NCBI GenBank assembly: GCA_905233405.1
Contig: CAJOEG010000001.1
Coordinates: 1 to 36,575 of the forward strand
Origin: an uncultured Bacteroidales bacterium
GTDB lineage: Bacteria; Bacteroidota; Bacteroidia; Bacteroidales; ML635J-15
DNA length: 36,575 nt
Direction of reading: 5' to 3'
Under the pieces are notes generated by a model. The model was given only the letters and a program-made list of their open reading frames with translations, searched no databases and was not told the DNA's origin. This document shows, in pieces, positions 26,366 to 33,866 of the stretch (position 1 is the first letter of the stretch; each line of letters opens with the position of its first letter). The position numbers were made by a program, and so were the translations under genes.

Positions 26366-26951
26366 TTCCTTTAAATATTTTTAGGAACGGTATTCCAGCA
26401 GCTGCTGCCCCTGCACCATCAGTATCGTCTCTGTCGCCAACCATTATGCAGTTTTGCGGAGAGACATCCATTGTACGACATATTTCCAGAAAACCTTCCT
26501 TGCAAGGTTTTAGTCCGCCAAGCGATGGTGCATCGAAAAGATAATCAGCCCACTGGAGATTGAAGCCTATTGCATTTAATTTTTCTTCGACGAAACCATA
26601 GTCGGAAAAAACTGCAACCTTTATGCCTTTGGTTTTCAGATTTGCAATACATTCCTCTACCCACGGGGCAATATGATAATGCTTTTTTAGGATTTTTATG
26701 GTGTCGGGCATATAGGTTTCGTAAAACCATTCTTTTGCATTCTTACGCTTGAAATGACTAAAGAATGCTTCTTCGAATCGGTCTTTATCGCCGAAATATT
26801 TGCCTTTGAGCAGTTTCCTGACGCTACGCTCGCGTTTGAGCATAATTAGCTTCCCGTGCAGGATTTGACTTGCTACCAGTCGTAAAGGAAGATGGGACTT
26901 GTCGTACAAAGTCCCATCTAGGTCGAATATGACAGCTTTTATTTCTGCCAT
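26331..26951 (-). CDS. HAD-superfamily phosphatase (YjjG / phosphoglycolate phosphatase-like)
   Basis: This 206-aa HAD subfamily IA hydrolase has motif I FDLDGTLYDK (nucleophile Asp10, general acid Asp12) and motif II VAVFSDYGF. The motif III Lys is in GGLKPCKEGF and motif IV is MVGDRDDTDGAGAAAAGIPF. A helical cap lies between residues 15 and 95. The substrate cannot be told. Its ATG overlaps the stop of the upstream GH3 gene (TAATG), so it is translationally coupled. Its 3' end overlaps the convergent HD-kinase gene by 35 bp. Confidence 0.9.
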   Translation of the reverse strand: MAEIKAVIFDLDGTLYDKSHLPLRLVASQILHGKLIMLKRERSVRKLLKGKYFGDKDRFEEAFFSHFKRKNAKEWFYETYMPDTIKILKKHYHIAPWVEECIANLKTKGIKVAVFSDYGFVEEKLNAIGFNLQWADYLFDAPSLGGLKPCKEGFLEICRTMDVSPQNCIMVGDRDDTDGAGAAAAGIPFLKIFKGITPDLSTDFPL

Positions 26952-28648
26952 TATTTTACAAGTTTTTTGAACTTTTCGTGGCGTTTCTCGTCCTGCATGA
27001 GCAGATTGAGCTTGAATTGTCCGTCGCGTAATCCTTCAGCGATACATTGTGCCTTGAATGTTTCGAAGGAATTGAACTGCAGGCGGTGTGTCACAGGTTC
27101 TTTAACGCGTAGCGAATCGCGTTTTGTCTTATATTCTTGGTTGTATTCCTTCAGCAGTTCATCTACATGCTTTGTAAATAGTTCAGCCTTTTCCTGCGAG
27201 GTCTCCTGATCTGCAAATTCCCAGTAGAAGCGGTATGCGGAGATGTCGAGGTCGGCAAATCCAACGAAGAATTTTAATGACATGTTTAGTTCTTTTTCGA
27301 CTTGTCCTACTGCCTCTATGAACTGTCTTTCGTGCAGTTTTTCGCCTGTCATTGAAACAATGCCGTTAACTTTCTGTATCAGGTGGATAGATGGCGTGTT
27401 CCAGTAGCGCGGACCGACTTCCACCATGTCGTTCATATTGTATCGATACAATCCTGCAAAGGTAGTTACATAGGTGACATATCGCTTGCCCTCTTCCAAT
27501 TCATGCATCTGCACGAAACGTTTTTCGTTGTCTGGCTTGCTGATGTCCTCGGCTGGCACGAATTCGTAGTAGTGCATGTGCGGGCAAAGTACGGTGTTGG
27601 AGGTATCGTCAATCACGAGACCGAACCTGCATTCTGTGGAATAATATGAAAATTCCTGATGGAAATACTGGCTGGAAAACGAGTCCTTGAACTTGTCGAT
27701 ATAAACCTTTGTGTTGCCGCAGCGCCATGTGGTGAGCAGTTGGAAATCGGGCCAGTAATGTTTTGGCAGCACTATGCCGTATTTTGCTTTTAAGCTGCGA
27801 AGTTCAGCTGCGCGTTCGGGGTTGGGCTTCATGAAAGGCTTGAAACTCTCGCGAATGTCGTCAGGAATGTTCAAGTTCGCGTTTAGTGTTCCATTTTCAA
27901 TGTCCTCAACATATTGGTCGAAGTACTCGTTTACATTGTTCTGCATCTCGACTATAGTGGATGGGTTGGCCGTGATGATTAGCGTGGTGTTGTGCTCAAT
28001 GCCGAAACGCATAATGGTATAGTAGCGAGCCGTGTAATCTTCAATGGCATAAACCGAAAATGGATATGGCGACAGGTCTTTCATCCACTGCGGGCATTTC
28101 TTTTGCGCAAAGCCGGATATTGATCCGCATACTGTGCCATCTGGTGCATATCCTTCAACGGCCTTTCCTACGATACTGACAAGTTTGCCAGCGAAAACCT
28201 TGCGTCTGTTACGTATCATCGTGTAGAGCCATGCAAGGTTCATCTTTCCGTATATATCGCCCAGATAGCGTTGGGTAATCGGTATCCATTTGGGTTCCTT
28301 CGTTGTGCCTGAAGTTGTGGCGTACAATGCTGGCTTTCCAGGGAAAAGAACATCGGGTTCTCCGTTTTTGTGCCGTTCGATTAGCGGGCGAAGGTCTTCG
28401 TATTCGTTTGGTTTGACATTCTGTTGGTAACAACTGTAGAGTTCTGTATCATCTTTTGCTTCAAGAATTTCTGCAAAATGATGTTCTTTCCCGTAAACGG
28501 AGTCTTTGGCGAAATCTAGTATTTCACGCAAAGTTTGTTCCTGACGCTTGCGCGGCTGTTTTGCCGCTCTTTTGAATGATTTGTATTGCAAGCCCCCAGC
28601 GATTCCGATGAGGAAGTTTGGGACAAAGGGAGTTTTAAGTTTTTCCAT
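26951..28648 (-). CDS. GH3 auxin-responsive-promoter-family acyl-adenylating enzyme (copy 2)
   Basis: This 565-aa GH3-family protein belongs to the firefly-luciferase-like adenylating superfamily. Plant GH3 enzymes adenylate a carboxylic acid and join it to an amino acid; bacterial members are largely uncharacterised. ATP-binding motif 1 is YATTSGTTKEPKWIPIT near 109-125. YSTECRFGL lies near 335-345 and RYNMNDMVEVG near 400-412. It lies 9 bp downstream of a full-length paralogue in the same frame order, the product of tandem duplication. It is coupled to the HAD phosphatase gene at its 3' end. No signal peptide is seen, so it is cytoplasmic. Confidence 0.88.
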   Translation of the reverse strand: MEKLKTPFVPNFLIGIAGGLQYKSFKRAAKQPRKRQEQTLREILDFAKDSVYGKEHHFAEILEAKDDTELYSCYQQNVKPNEYEDLRPLIERHKNGEPDVLFPGKPALYATTSGTTKEPKWIPITQRYLGDIYGKMNLAWLYTMIRNRRKVFAGKLVSIVGKAVEGYAPDGTVCGSISGFAQKKCPQWMKDLSPYPFSVYAIEDYTARYYTIMRFGIEHNTTLIITANPSTIVEMQNNVNEYFDQYVEDIENGTLNANLNIPDDIRESFKPFMKPNPERAAELRSLKAKYGIVLPKHYWPDFQLLTTWRCGNTKVYIDKFKDSFSSQYFHQEFSYYSTECRFGLVIDDTSNTVLCPHMHYYEFVPAEDISKPDNEKRFVQMHELEEGKRYVTYVTTFAGLYRYNMNDMVEVGPRYWNTPSIHLIQKVNGIVSMTGEKLHERQFIEAVGQVEKELNMSLKFFVGFADLDISAYRFYWEFADQETSQEKAELFTKHVDELLKEYNQEYKTKRDSLRVKEPVTHRLQFNSFETFKAQCIAEGLRDGQFKLNLLMQDEKRHEKFKKLVK

Positions 28649-28657
28649 ATTATGTTG

Positions 28658-30355
28658 TTATTTTGTGCTTATCACAAGTTTGTTGAACTTTTCTTGACGC
28701 TTTTCGTCTTGCAAAAGCAGGTTGAGCTTGAACTGTCCGTCGCGAGCACCTTCCTTGATGCATTCTTCCTTGAAATGCTCGAACGACTCGAACTGCAAGC
28801 GGTAGGTTACTGCGTCTTTCAGCCTCAGCGATTCGCGTTTTGCCTTGTATTCCATGTTGCTGTCCTTGAGGGCTGCATCAACGGCTTCAGTGAACTTTTC
28901 GGCTTGTTCCTGTGTTGTTTCCTGGTCGGCGAACTCATAGTAGAAGTTGTATCGCGATTCGGGCAGTTCGGCAAAGCCAATGAAGAAACGTGTTTTCATG
29001 CCTGTAGTATCTTCAGCCTTGTGTACTGCTTCAATAAACTGACGTTCATATAGTTTTTCACCAGTCATTGTAACGATACCGTGAGTCTTTTGTATCATGT
29101 GAACGGTAGGCGTGTTCTTGAAGTTCGGACCAACTTCGAGCAAATCGTTCATATTGTAGCGGTACAAGCCTGCAAATGTACTAACATACGGGCAGTATCT
29201 CTGACCTTCAACAAGTTCGTGCAATTGGTAGAAAGTAGGATTTGGTGAATCCATGTCTTCTTCCTTGACGAACTCGTAGTAGTGCATATGTGGGAACATA
29301 ACGCTGTTGAGAGTGTCGTCCATAACTAGTCCGAAGCGGCATTCCGAAGCGAAATAGCCAAATTCCTGATGTAGCATTCCTTTTGGGAACGAATCCTTGA
29401 ACTTGTCGAGGTAAACCTTGGTATTTCCGCACTTCCATGTGTTTAGAATCTGCAGATTTGGCCAGTAGTGCTTTGGTAGAACATTGCCATATTTTGCCTT
29501 TAATGCACGAAGTTCGGCTGCGCGTTTGGGATTCGGCTTGAGGCAAGCTTCCAGTTCCTTGCGGATTTCCGGGTCGATGTTGAGGTCGGCTTTTAGCGTA
29601 CCGTGTTCAATATCGTTTACATATTCGTCGTAGTAGCGGTTGACATTGTTCTGCAATTCGACTATGGTTGATGGGTTTGCGGTGACGATTAGGGTAATGT
29701 CCTGCTCTATGCCCATGCGCATAAGCACATAGTAGCGTGCCGTGTAGTCGGCGATGCTGTAAACGCACTGCGGGTTGCTATAGAGTTTCTTCACGAAGCC
29801 TGGGCAGTCACGCTGCGTAACACCGCTAACCGAACCATATACTGTGCCGTCGGGTGCGTATCCTTCGATTACCTTGCCAACGATTGAAAGTATCTTTCCT
29901 GCAAATACTTTGTGGCGGTTCTGGATGAAATTGTAGAGCCATACCTTGGTCATTTTGCCGTAGATGGTTTTCAGGTAACGTTCGGTTATTGGAATCCATT
30001 TCGGTTCGGCAGTAGAACCGGAAGTGGTTGCATAAAGAACTGGTTTGCCAGGGAAAAGAATGTCGGTTTCTCCATGTTTGTGGCGTTCAACGTATGGACG
30101 CAAATCCTCATATTCGTTGGGTTTTACTTGTTCGCGGTAGCGTTTATAAAGTTCAGTGTCGTTAGTTGCTTCAAGTATATACTCGAACTTGTGTTCCTTA
30201 CCGTAAACAGTATCCTTTGCGTAAGTAAGAATTTCGCGTAGAGTATTTTCACTAGCTTTGCGTGGATTCTTTGTCGCTTTCAAAAGTGCGCGATACTGAA
30301 TACCTCCAGCCATTCCCAATAGCAGGTTCGGTACGATCATGTTACTCGTTTTCAT
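28658..30355 (-). CDS. GH3 auxin-responsive-promoter-family acyl-adenylating enzyme (copy 1)
   Basis: This is a second 565-aa GH3-family protein of exactly the same length as its neighbour, with closely similar sequence throughout. Motif 1 reads YATTSGSTAEPKWIPIT near 109-125, motif 2 FASECRFGL near 335, and the Y-R-Y-N motif RYNMNDLLEVG near 397-410. It is first in the GH3-GH3-HAD transcription unit and has a TACCTTTG promoter element upstream. The differences are spread along the protein rather than confined to one domain, so both copies look functional and may differ in acid or amine specificity. The exact reaction is unknown. Confidence 0.88.
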   Translation of the reverse strand: MKTSNMIVPNLLLGMAGGIQYRALLKATKNPRKASENTLREILTYAKDTVYGKEHKFEYILEATNDTELYKRYREQVKPNEYEDLRPYVERHKHGETDILFPGKPVLYATTSGSTAEPKWIPITERYLKTIYGKMTKVWLYNFIQNRHKVFAGKILSIVGKVIEGYAPDGTVYGSVSGVTQRDCPGFVKKLYSNPQCVYSIADYTARYYVLMRMGIEQDITLIVTANPSTIVELQNNVNRYYDEYVNDIEHGTLKADLNIDPEIRKELEACLKPNPKRAAELRALKAKYGNVLPKHYWPNLQILNTWKCGNTKVYLDKFKDSFPKGMLHQEFGYFASECRFGLVMDDTLNSVMFPHMHYYEFVKEEDMDSPNPTFYQLHELVEGQRYCPYVSTFAGLYRYNMNDLLEVGPNFKNTPTVHMIQKTHGIVTMTGEKLYERQFIEAVHKAEDTTGMKTRFFIGFAELPESRYNFYYEFADQETTQEQAEKFTEAVDAALKDSNMEYKAKRESLRLKDAVTYRLQFESFEHFKEECIKEGARDGQFKLNLLLQDEKRQEKFNKLVISTK

Positions 30356-30379
30356 TTTATCTTTAATAATTTAAAACGG

Positions 30380-30387
30380 CAAAGGTA
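30380..30387 (-). promoter_or_regulatory. Bacteroidota -7 promoter element of the GH3-GH3-HAD unit
   Basis: Minus-strand TACCTTTG matches TAnnTTTG 24 bp before the GH3 ATG at 30355. The -33 position has TTA rather than TTG. Confidence 0.5.
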
Positions 30388-30455
30388 TATAAAAACTTTG
30401 ACTGTAATCGTTTCCGCTACTGTTAAAGAATTAGATAAATTAAGAGGAGTCTTAA

Positions 30456-31676
30456 TTATGAGACTTTTATCTTGTCGCCAGGCTTAATCTTTCTATACTT
30501 GGTGAAGTGGTTTATCTGAAGCAGTTTTTTGTATTTTATCTTGTGCTTTTTTGCGATTTTCTTTAAAGTATCGCCTTGCTTGACAATGTAGATGCCTTTT
30601 CCTGACGATGTTATAGGTTTTACGGTTGCTGAGTTTTGCTTGGCTGAGGAAGAGTTTGCAGGTTTTGTACTTGCAATAGGTTTGGCAGTGTTTGCTGTAG
30701 AAACAGGTTTTTTCGTCGTTGCTGGTTTCGACGACGAACCAGTATTGCTTGATGGTGTTGTTGGTTTTGCTGTGCTTGAAGAATTGCTGTTGTTCGATGA
30801 ATTTGTTCCGCTATTTGATGCGATGGGTGCGCTTCCTTTTTGTCTTGGAGTACGCGCCTGTATCTTAGCAAGTTCTGATGCTGTAATGTAAATCGACGGA
30901 CCTTTGCCTTCCGACCAATATCTGGGATAATCGTGATTGTTTACAAAGTCGATGCTTGTGTCGAATCTGCGGTTGGTTCGGCTGTGTTTGAAAAGCCATT
31001 CGTAGAGGCTGTGAATTTGGAAATAATTTATGAGGCTATGTCCGCCAGATTCCAAACGACTGTATTTCAATAGGTTTGTGCTTCCGCATGCTTTCATGGC
31101 CTCTACAACTCTGTCGGAACAAGCGACATCGGTTGTTTCGTCGTCAGCGGCGTGTATTATCCAGGTTGGCACTTTGTTGAGTCCGCAGGGAGACTTTGCA
31201 TCGCAACCTCCGCAGATGCCTACGCAGGCGGCAACTTCGTCGGGATATTTGTTGACATAGTTGAGCGTACCCCAGCCGCCCATGCTCATACCTATTACAT
31301 AAAACTTATCGTGGTCGAATGCATAATGAGCCTTCAGAAATTCGTAAACCTTGTGCAGTTTCACCGAACCCCAGCCTTCGCCTCCTTTTGCGTTCGGCTC
31401 CACGACCAGAGCTGGCTGTCCTTTCAGAATATCGAATTCCTTTTTTATTGATTCTATTGTGCCGTACCTGTATCCGTCAAGTCCTATGCTCATGCTTCGT
31501 CCGTGCAGGAACATTACCACAGGCATGTCGGTGCTGTTGACGGGGTCGTAGCCGGCAGGTTCGTAAATGGCAAAGTTGTACATGTCCGACATTAGATCGT
31601 TGAAGTATTCGATTTTCTGAGCCTTTGCAAGGAATGTGACAAGTGTCAGCGAAATAATAGTCAATAATCGTCTCAT
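30456..31676 (-). CDS. Secreted alpha/beta hydrolase (esterase) with C-terminal LysM domain
   Basis: This 406-aa protein has a signal peptide at 1-19 (LLTIISLTLVTFLAKA). An alpha/beta hydrolase fills about 25-235. MFLHGRSMS lies at the oxyanion region. The nucleophile elbow is GMSMGGWG with Ser131, the acid is Asp178 or Asp179 in HAADDETTD, and His213 is in SGGHSLINY. A low-complexity Ser/Thr/Pro/Ala/Asn linker spans about 270-360, and a LysM domain covers about 363-406 (YIVKQGDTLKKIAKKHKIKY). LysM binds peptidoglycan or chitin-type glycans, so the enzyme is probably held at the cell wall in the periplasm or at the surface. The substrate is unknown: a feruloyl/acetyl esterase or PHB-depolymerase-like relative. 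It appears to be transcribed alone. Confidence 0.87.
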   Translation of the reverse strand: MRRLLTIISLTLVTFLAKAQKIEYFNDLMSDMYNFAIYEPAGYDPVNSTDMPVVMFLHGRSMSIGLDGYRYGTIESIKKEFDILKGQPALVVEPNAKGGEGWGSVKLHKVYEFLKAHYAFDHDKFYVIGMSMGGWGTLNYVNKYPDEVAACVGICGGCDAKSPCGLNKVPTWIIHAADDETTDVACSDRVVEAMKACGSTNLLKYSRLESGGHSLINYFQIHSLYEWLFKHSRTNRRFDTSIDFVNNHDYPRYWSEGKGPSIYITASELAKIQARTPRQKGSAPIASNSGTNSSNNSNSSSTAKPTTPSSNTGSSSKPATTKKPVSTANTAKPIASTKPANSSSAKQNSATVKPITSSGKGIYIVKQGDTLKKIAKKHKIKYKKLLQINHFTKYRKIKPGDKIKVS

Positions 31677-31692
31677 ATTAGTTTGTTGTTGA

Positions 31693-31710
31693 GTCGTGGC
31701 GTGCCGCGAC
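31693..31710. repeat. 18-bp palindrome upstream of the esterase gene
   Basis: GTCGTGGC, GT, GCCGCGAC forms arms with seven of eight pairs. Close relatives occur at 9151-9168 and 7731-7748. It lies in the esterase leader, about 17 bp before the start, and might affect translation. Confidence 0.5.
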
Positions 31711-31758
31711 CTTGATGTTTTTAATAGTTTATATTGTTTTTTATATTGTTTGATGGTG

Positions 31759-31766
31759 CAAAATTA
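31759..31766 (-). promoter_or_regulatory. Bacteroidota -7 promoter element of the esterase gene
   Basis: Minus-strand TAATTTTG fits TAnnTTTG, about 82 bp before the ATG at 31676. It immediately follows the terminator of the upstream gene, which supports a new transcription start here. Confidence 0.45.
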
Positions 31767-31768
31767 AT

Positions 31769-31801
31769 AAAAAAATGATGCAGATTCTTAGTCTGCATCA
31801 T
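31769..31801 (-). terminator. Rho-independent terminator of the His/Ser-rich protein gene
   Basis: On the minus strand ATGATGCAGA and TCTGCATCAT form a perfect 10-bp stem with a 7-base loop, followed directly by a run of about seven T residues. It starts some 30 bp past the stop at 31831. Confidence 0.85.
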
Positions 31802-31830
31802 TTTGTTGTCATGAAATGCTATGTCAAATG

Positions 31831-33378
31831 TTATCTGCGGGAAGATGAATGGCTTGATGAGCTGTGGCTGCTGCCACTCGACCTGCTCGAAGATGAACTT
31901 GAGTGTGAGCTTGGAGAACTTGAGCGTGAACTGCTGTGATAGCTACTGCTTGAAGAGCTAGGGCGTGAGCTTGACGAACTGCTGTGGTAGCTGCTCGACG
32001 AACTTGGACGCGAACTGCTCGAAGAACTTACCCTTGAACTGCTGCTCGACGAATTCGTGCGCGACGAACTTGAGGAGTTGTAGCTAGGCTTTGAGCTGCT
32101 TGAAGAGTTTACTCTTGAACTGCTGCTCGATGAGCTTGGGCGTGATGAGCTTGATGAATTGTAGCTGTTGCTTGGCTTCGACGAGCTTGAGGAGTTAACC
32201 CTTGAGCTGCTGTTCGATGAGCTTGGGCGTGAGCTTGAAGAGTTGTAGTTGTTGCTTGGTTTCGATGAGCTTGAGGAGTTTACCCTTGAGCTGTTATTGT
32301 TGTATGAAGGAGTTTTGTTTGCGTCGTTGCTAACCCTTGAGTTGCTATTGTTTGCAGGCTTTCTGCTTGCATCGTTGCTAACCCTTGAGGCATTGTTGTT
32401 GCTTGCAGGTGTTCTGCCTGCATTGTCGTTTGCAACCCTCGTGCTGCTATTGCTTGCAGGCGTTCTGCTCGCATTGTCGTTGGCAATCCTCGTGTTGCTA
32501 TTGCTTACAGGTGTTCTGCTTGCATTGTCGTTGGCAATCCTTGAGCCACCATTGTTGGCAGGAGTTTTACCTGTGTTACTGTTAGCAGCCCTTCCGTTGT
32601 TAGCTGGAGTTTTGGTTTCGCTGCTTCCTGCAATTCTTGGATTGTCGGTTCTGACATTCCTGTGGTGGTCGCTTATATTATTGTGTTCAGGATGTCTGTC
32701 GTTGAAGCTGCTGTGAGGATGCGAGTTGCCATATCCATTGTGTACATCCCTGTGGCTGTTGTATCCGTTATGCGGAGCTTCTGGATGCCTGTAGCTGCAG
32801 TGATGGTGGTGATGATATTCAACTATATGGTGGTGGTACTCATGGTGTGGTCTATGGTACCAGTGGCGCCAATACGTTGGGTAGTATCCCCAGTAGTATG
32901 GCGAGTGCCAGTAGTGCCATAAAGGATCCCAGAACCAGTTGTATATCACTGGACGATAGATGTAAACAGGCTCTACGATGTAGTTGCGTCCGTAGATGTA
33001 TTCGTTACCGATTACTTGAACTGTAATGTTTTTGGTTTCAACATCTTTTTTTACATAAATCGTAGCAATGTCTTGGTAGATGTCGGCTGCAAGAACTGCT
33101 TGTATCACTATGTAGTGGTCGCCGTTTTCTACCGTTTCAACGCACCTAAGGTAATCAATTTCTCCGTCGCCGTTGAGGTCGAGGTTTGAAATTGATATCG
33201 ATTCGTCGTTGAGTTTTTTCTCGAAGTCTTCAATGTCTTTTGAGTCTCCGAACAGTGAGGCAGCTGCTTTGAGGTCGAAATCGTCAGCTATTTCTTCGCT
33301 TGCTGCCGTTACCGTTTGTGCCACCGATGCTATACTCATCCCGAGTACCAGACATCCTAATATGATAAACCGTCTCAT
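31831..33378 (-). CDS. Exported His/Tyr/Trp- and Ser-rich low-complexity protein
   Basis: This 515-aa protein has a signal peptide at 1-20 (FIILGCLVLGMSIASVAQ). A globular part at about 25-135 contains an EF-hand-like loop, LDLNGDGEIDYLR, and DHYIVIQAVLAADIYQDIAT. A region at about 140-210 is very rich in Tyr, Trp and His (WHYWHSPYYWGYYPTYW, then HHHIVEYHHHHH). From about 255 there are tandem repeats of the type SRTPASNSNTRIANDNA, and from about 350 to the end a serine-rich tail with Arg, Pro and Asn (SSSSRPSSSS). I do not recognise a named family. The EF-hand plus YQDIATIYVKKD core recurs in Bacteroidales exported proteins. A metal-binding or surface-matrix role is only a guess. Confidence 0.85.
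   Translation of the reverse strand: MRRFIILGCLVLGMSIASVAQTVTAASEEIADDFDLKAAASLFGDSKDIEDFEKKLNDESISISNLDLNGDGEIDYLRCVETVENGDHYIVIQAVLAADIYQDIATIYVKKDVETKNITVQVIGNEYIYGRNYIVEPVYIYRPVIYNWFWDPLWHYWHSPYYWGYYPTYWRHWYHRPHHEYHHHIVEYHHHHHCSYRHPEAPHNGYNSHRDVHNGYGNSHPHSSFNDRHPEHNNISDHHRNVRTDNPRIAGSSETKTPANNGRAANSNTGKTPANNGGSRIANDNASRTPVSNSNTRIANDNASRTPASNSSTRVANDNAGRTPASNNNASRVSNDASRKPANNSNSRVSNDANKTPSYNNNSSRVNSSSSSKPSNNYNSSSSRPSSSNSSSRVNSSSSSKPSNSYNSSSSSRPSSSSSSSRVNSSSSSKPSYNSSSSSRTNSSSSSSRVSSSSSSRPSSSSSYHSSSSSSRPSSSSSSYHSSSRSSSPSSHSSSSSSRSSGSSHSSSSHSSSRR
31840..32600 (-). repeat. Tandem coding repeats in the low-complexity protein
   Basis: From about 32290 to 32600 the DNA repeats in units of about 51 bp encoding a 17-residue motif (RIANDNASRTPASNSN). 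From about 31840 to 32290 it repeats shorter units encoding SSSSRVNSSSSSKPS-type blocks. Serine codons are varied (AGC, TCA, TCG, TCT and AGT), so the amino-acid pattern appears to be selected. Confidence 0.8.
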
Positions 33379-33866
33379 AGCTTTAAATTTTTAATTCGTT
33401 CAGTTCGTAAAGTTATAAAAATTATGCCAAAGATAGCCAACCTTTTGTCACAACAGGCACTTTAAATAATGTTTAACATCTTGGCAAAACTTTTTTAAGA
33501 ATTAATCAATCTGAAATTATTGAATGGGAGATTATTCAAATCAGTACAACACAATAATTCCAAAAGCAGAAAGTTTGCTTTGCTACGTGAATTATGTTTA
33601 TTAGCTATATGTTTAAAAGGTTTTGTTAAAAATTCTTATAATTCTCGAAATGGCAGGATGAAGTTATAATTTGCAATATTTGTAAACTAAAGATTTTACA
33701 AAACATAATTGTACTTATGAGTCAAAGATGAATAGTTGTTTTTGTCGTATAATTATTTGTTTCCTATTTCGTGTATATGTAGCATGTAATATAATTTTAC
33801 CATAAAACTTGAAAACATACGACAAAAAATCACTAACTTGCCAAGTTATTTTTAAATTGAAATTTT
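33379..33866. other. Divergent AT-rich intergenic region
   Basis: This 488-bp AT-rich stretch lies between the low-complexity protein gene and the C25 protease gene. Besides the minus-strand promoter element at 33428 and a weak CTAACTTG near 33833 ahead of the protease, I see no gene or repeat. Confidence 0.5.
33428..33435 (-). promoter_or_regulatory. Bacteroidota -7 promoter element of the low-complexity protein gene
   Basis: Minus-strand TATCTTTG matches TAnnTTTG 49 bp before the ATG at 33378. A TTG occurs upstream, but only 15 bp away. A second weaker match, TAACTTTA, lies nearer the start. Confidence 0.45.
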
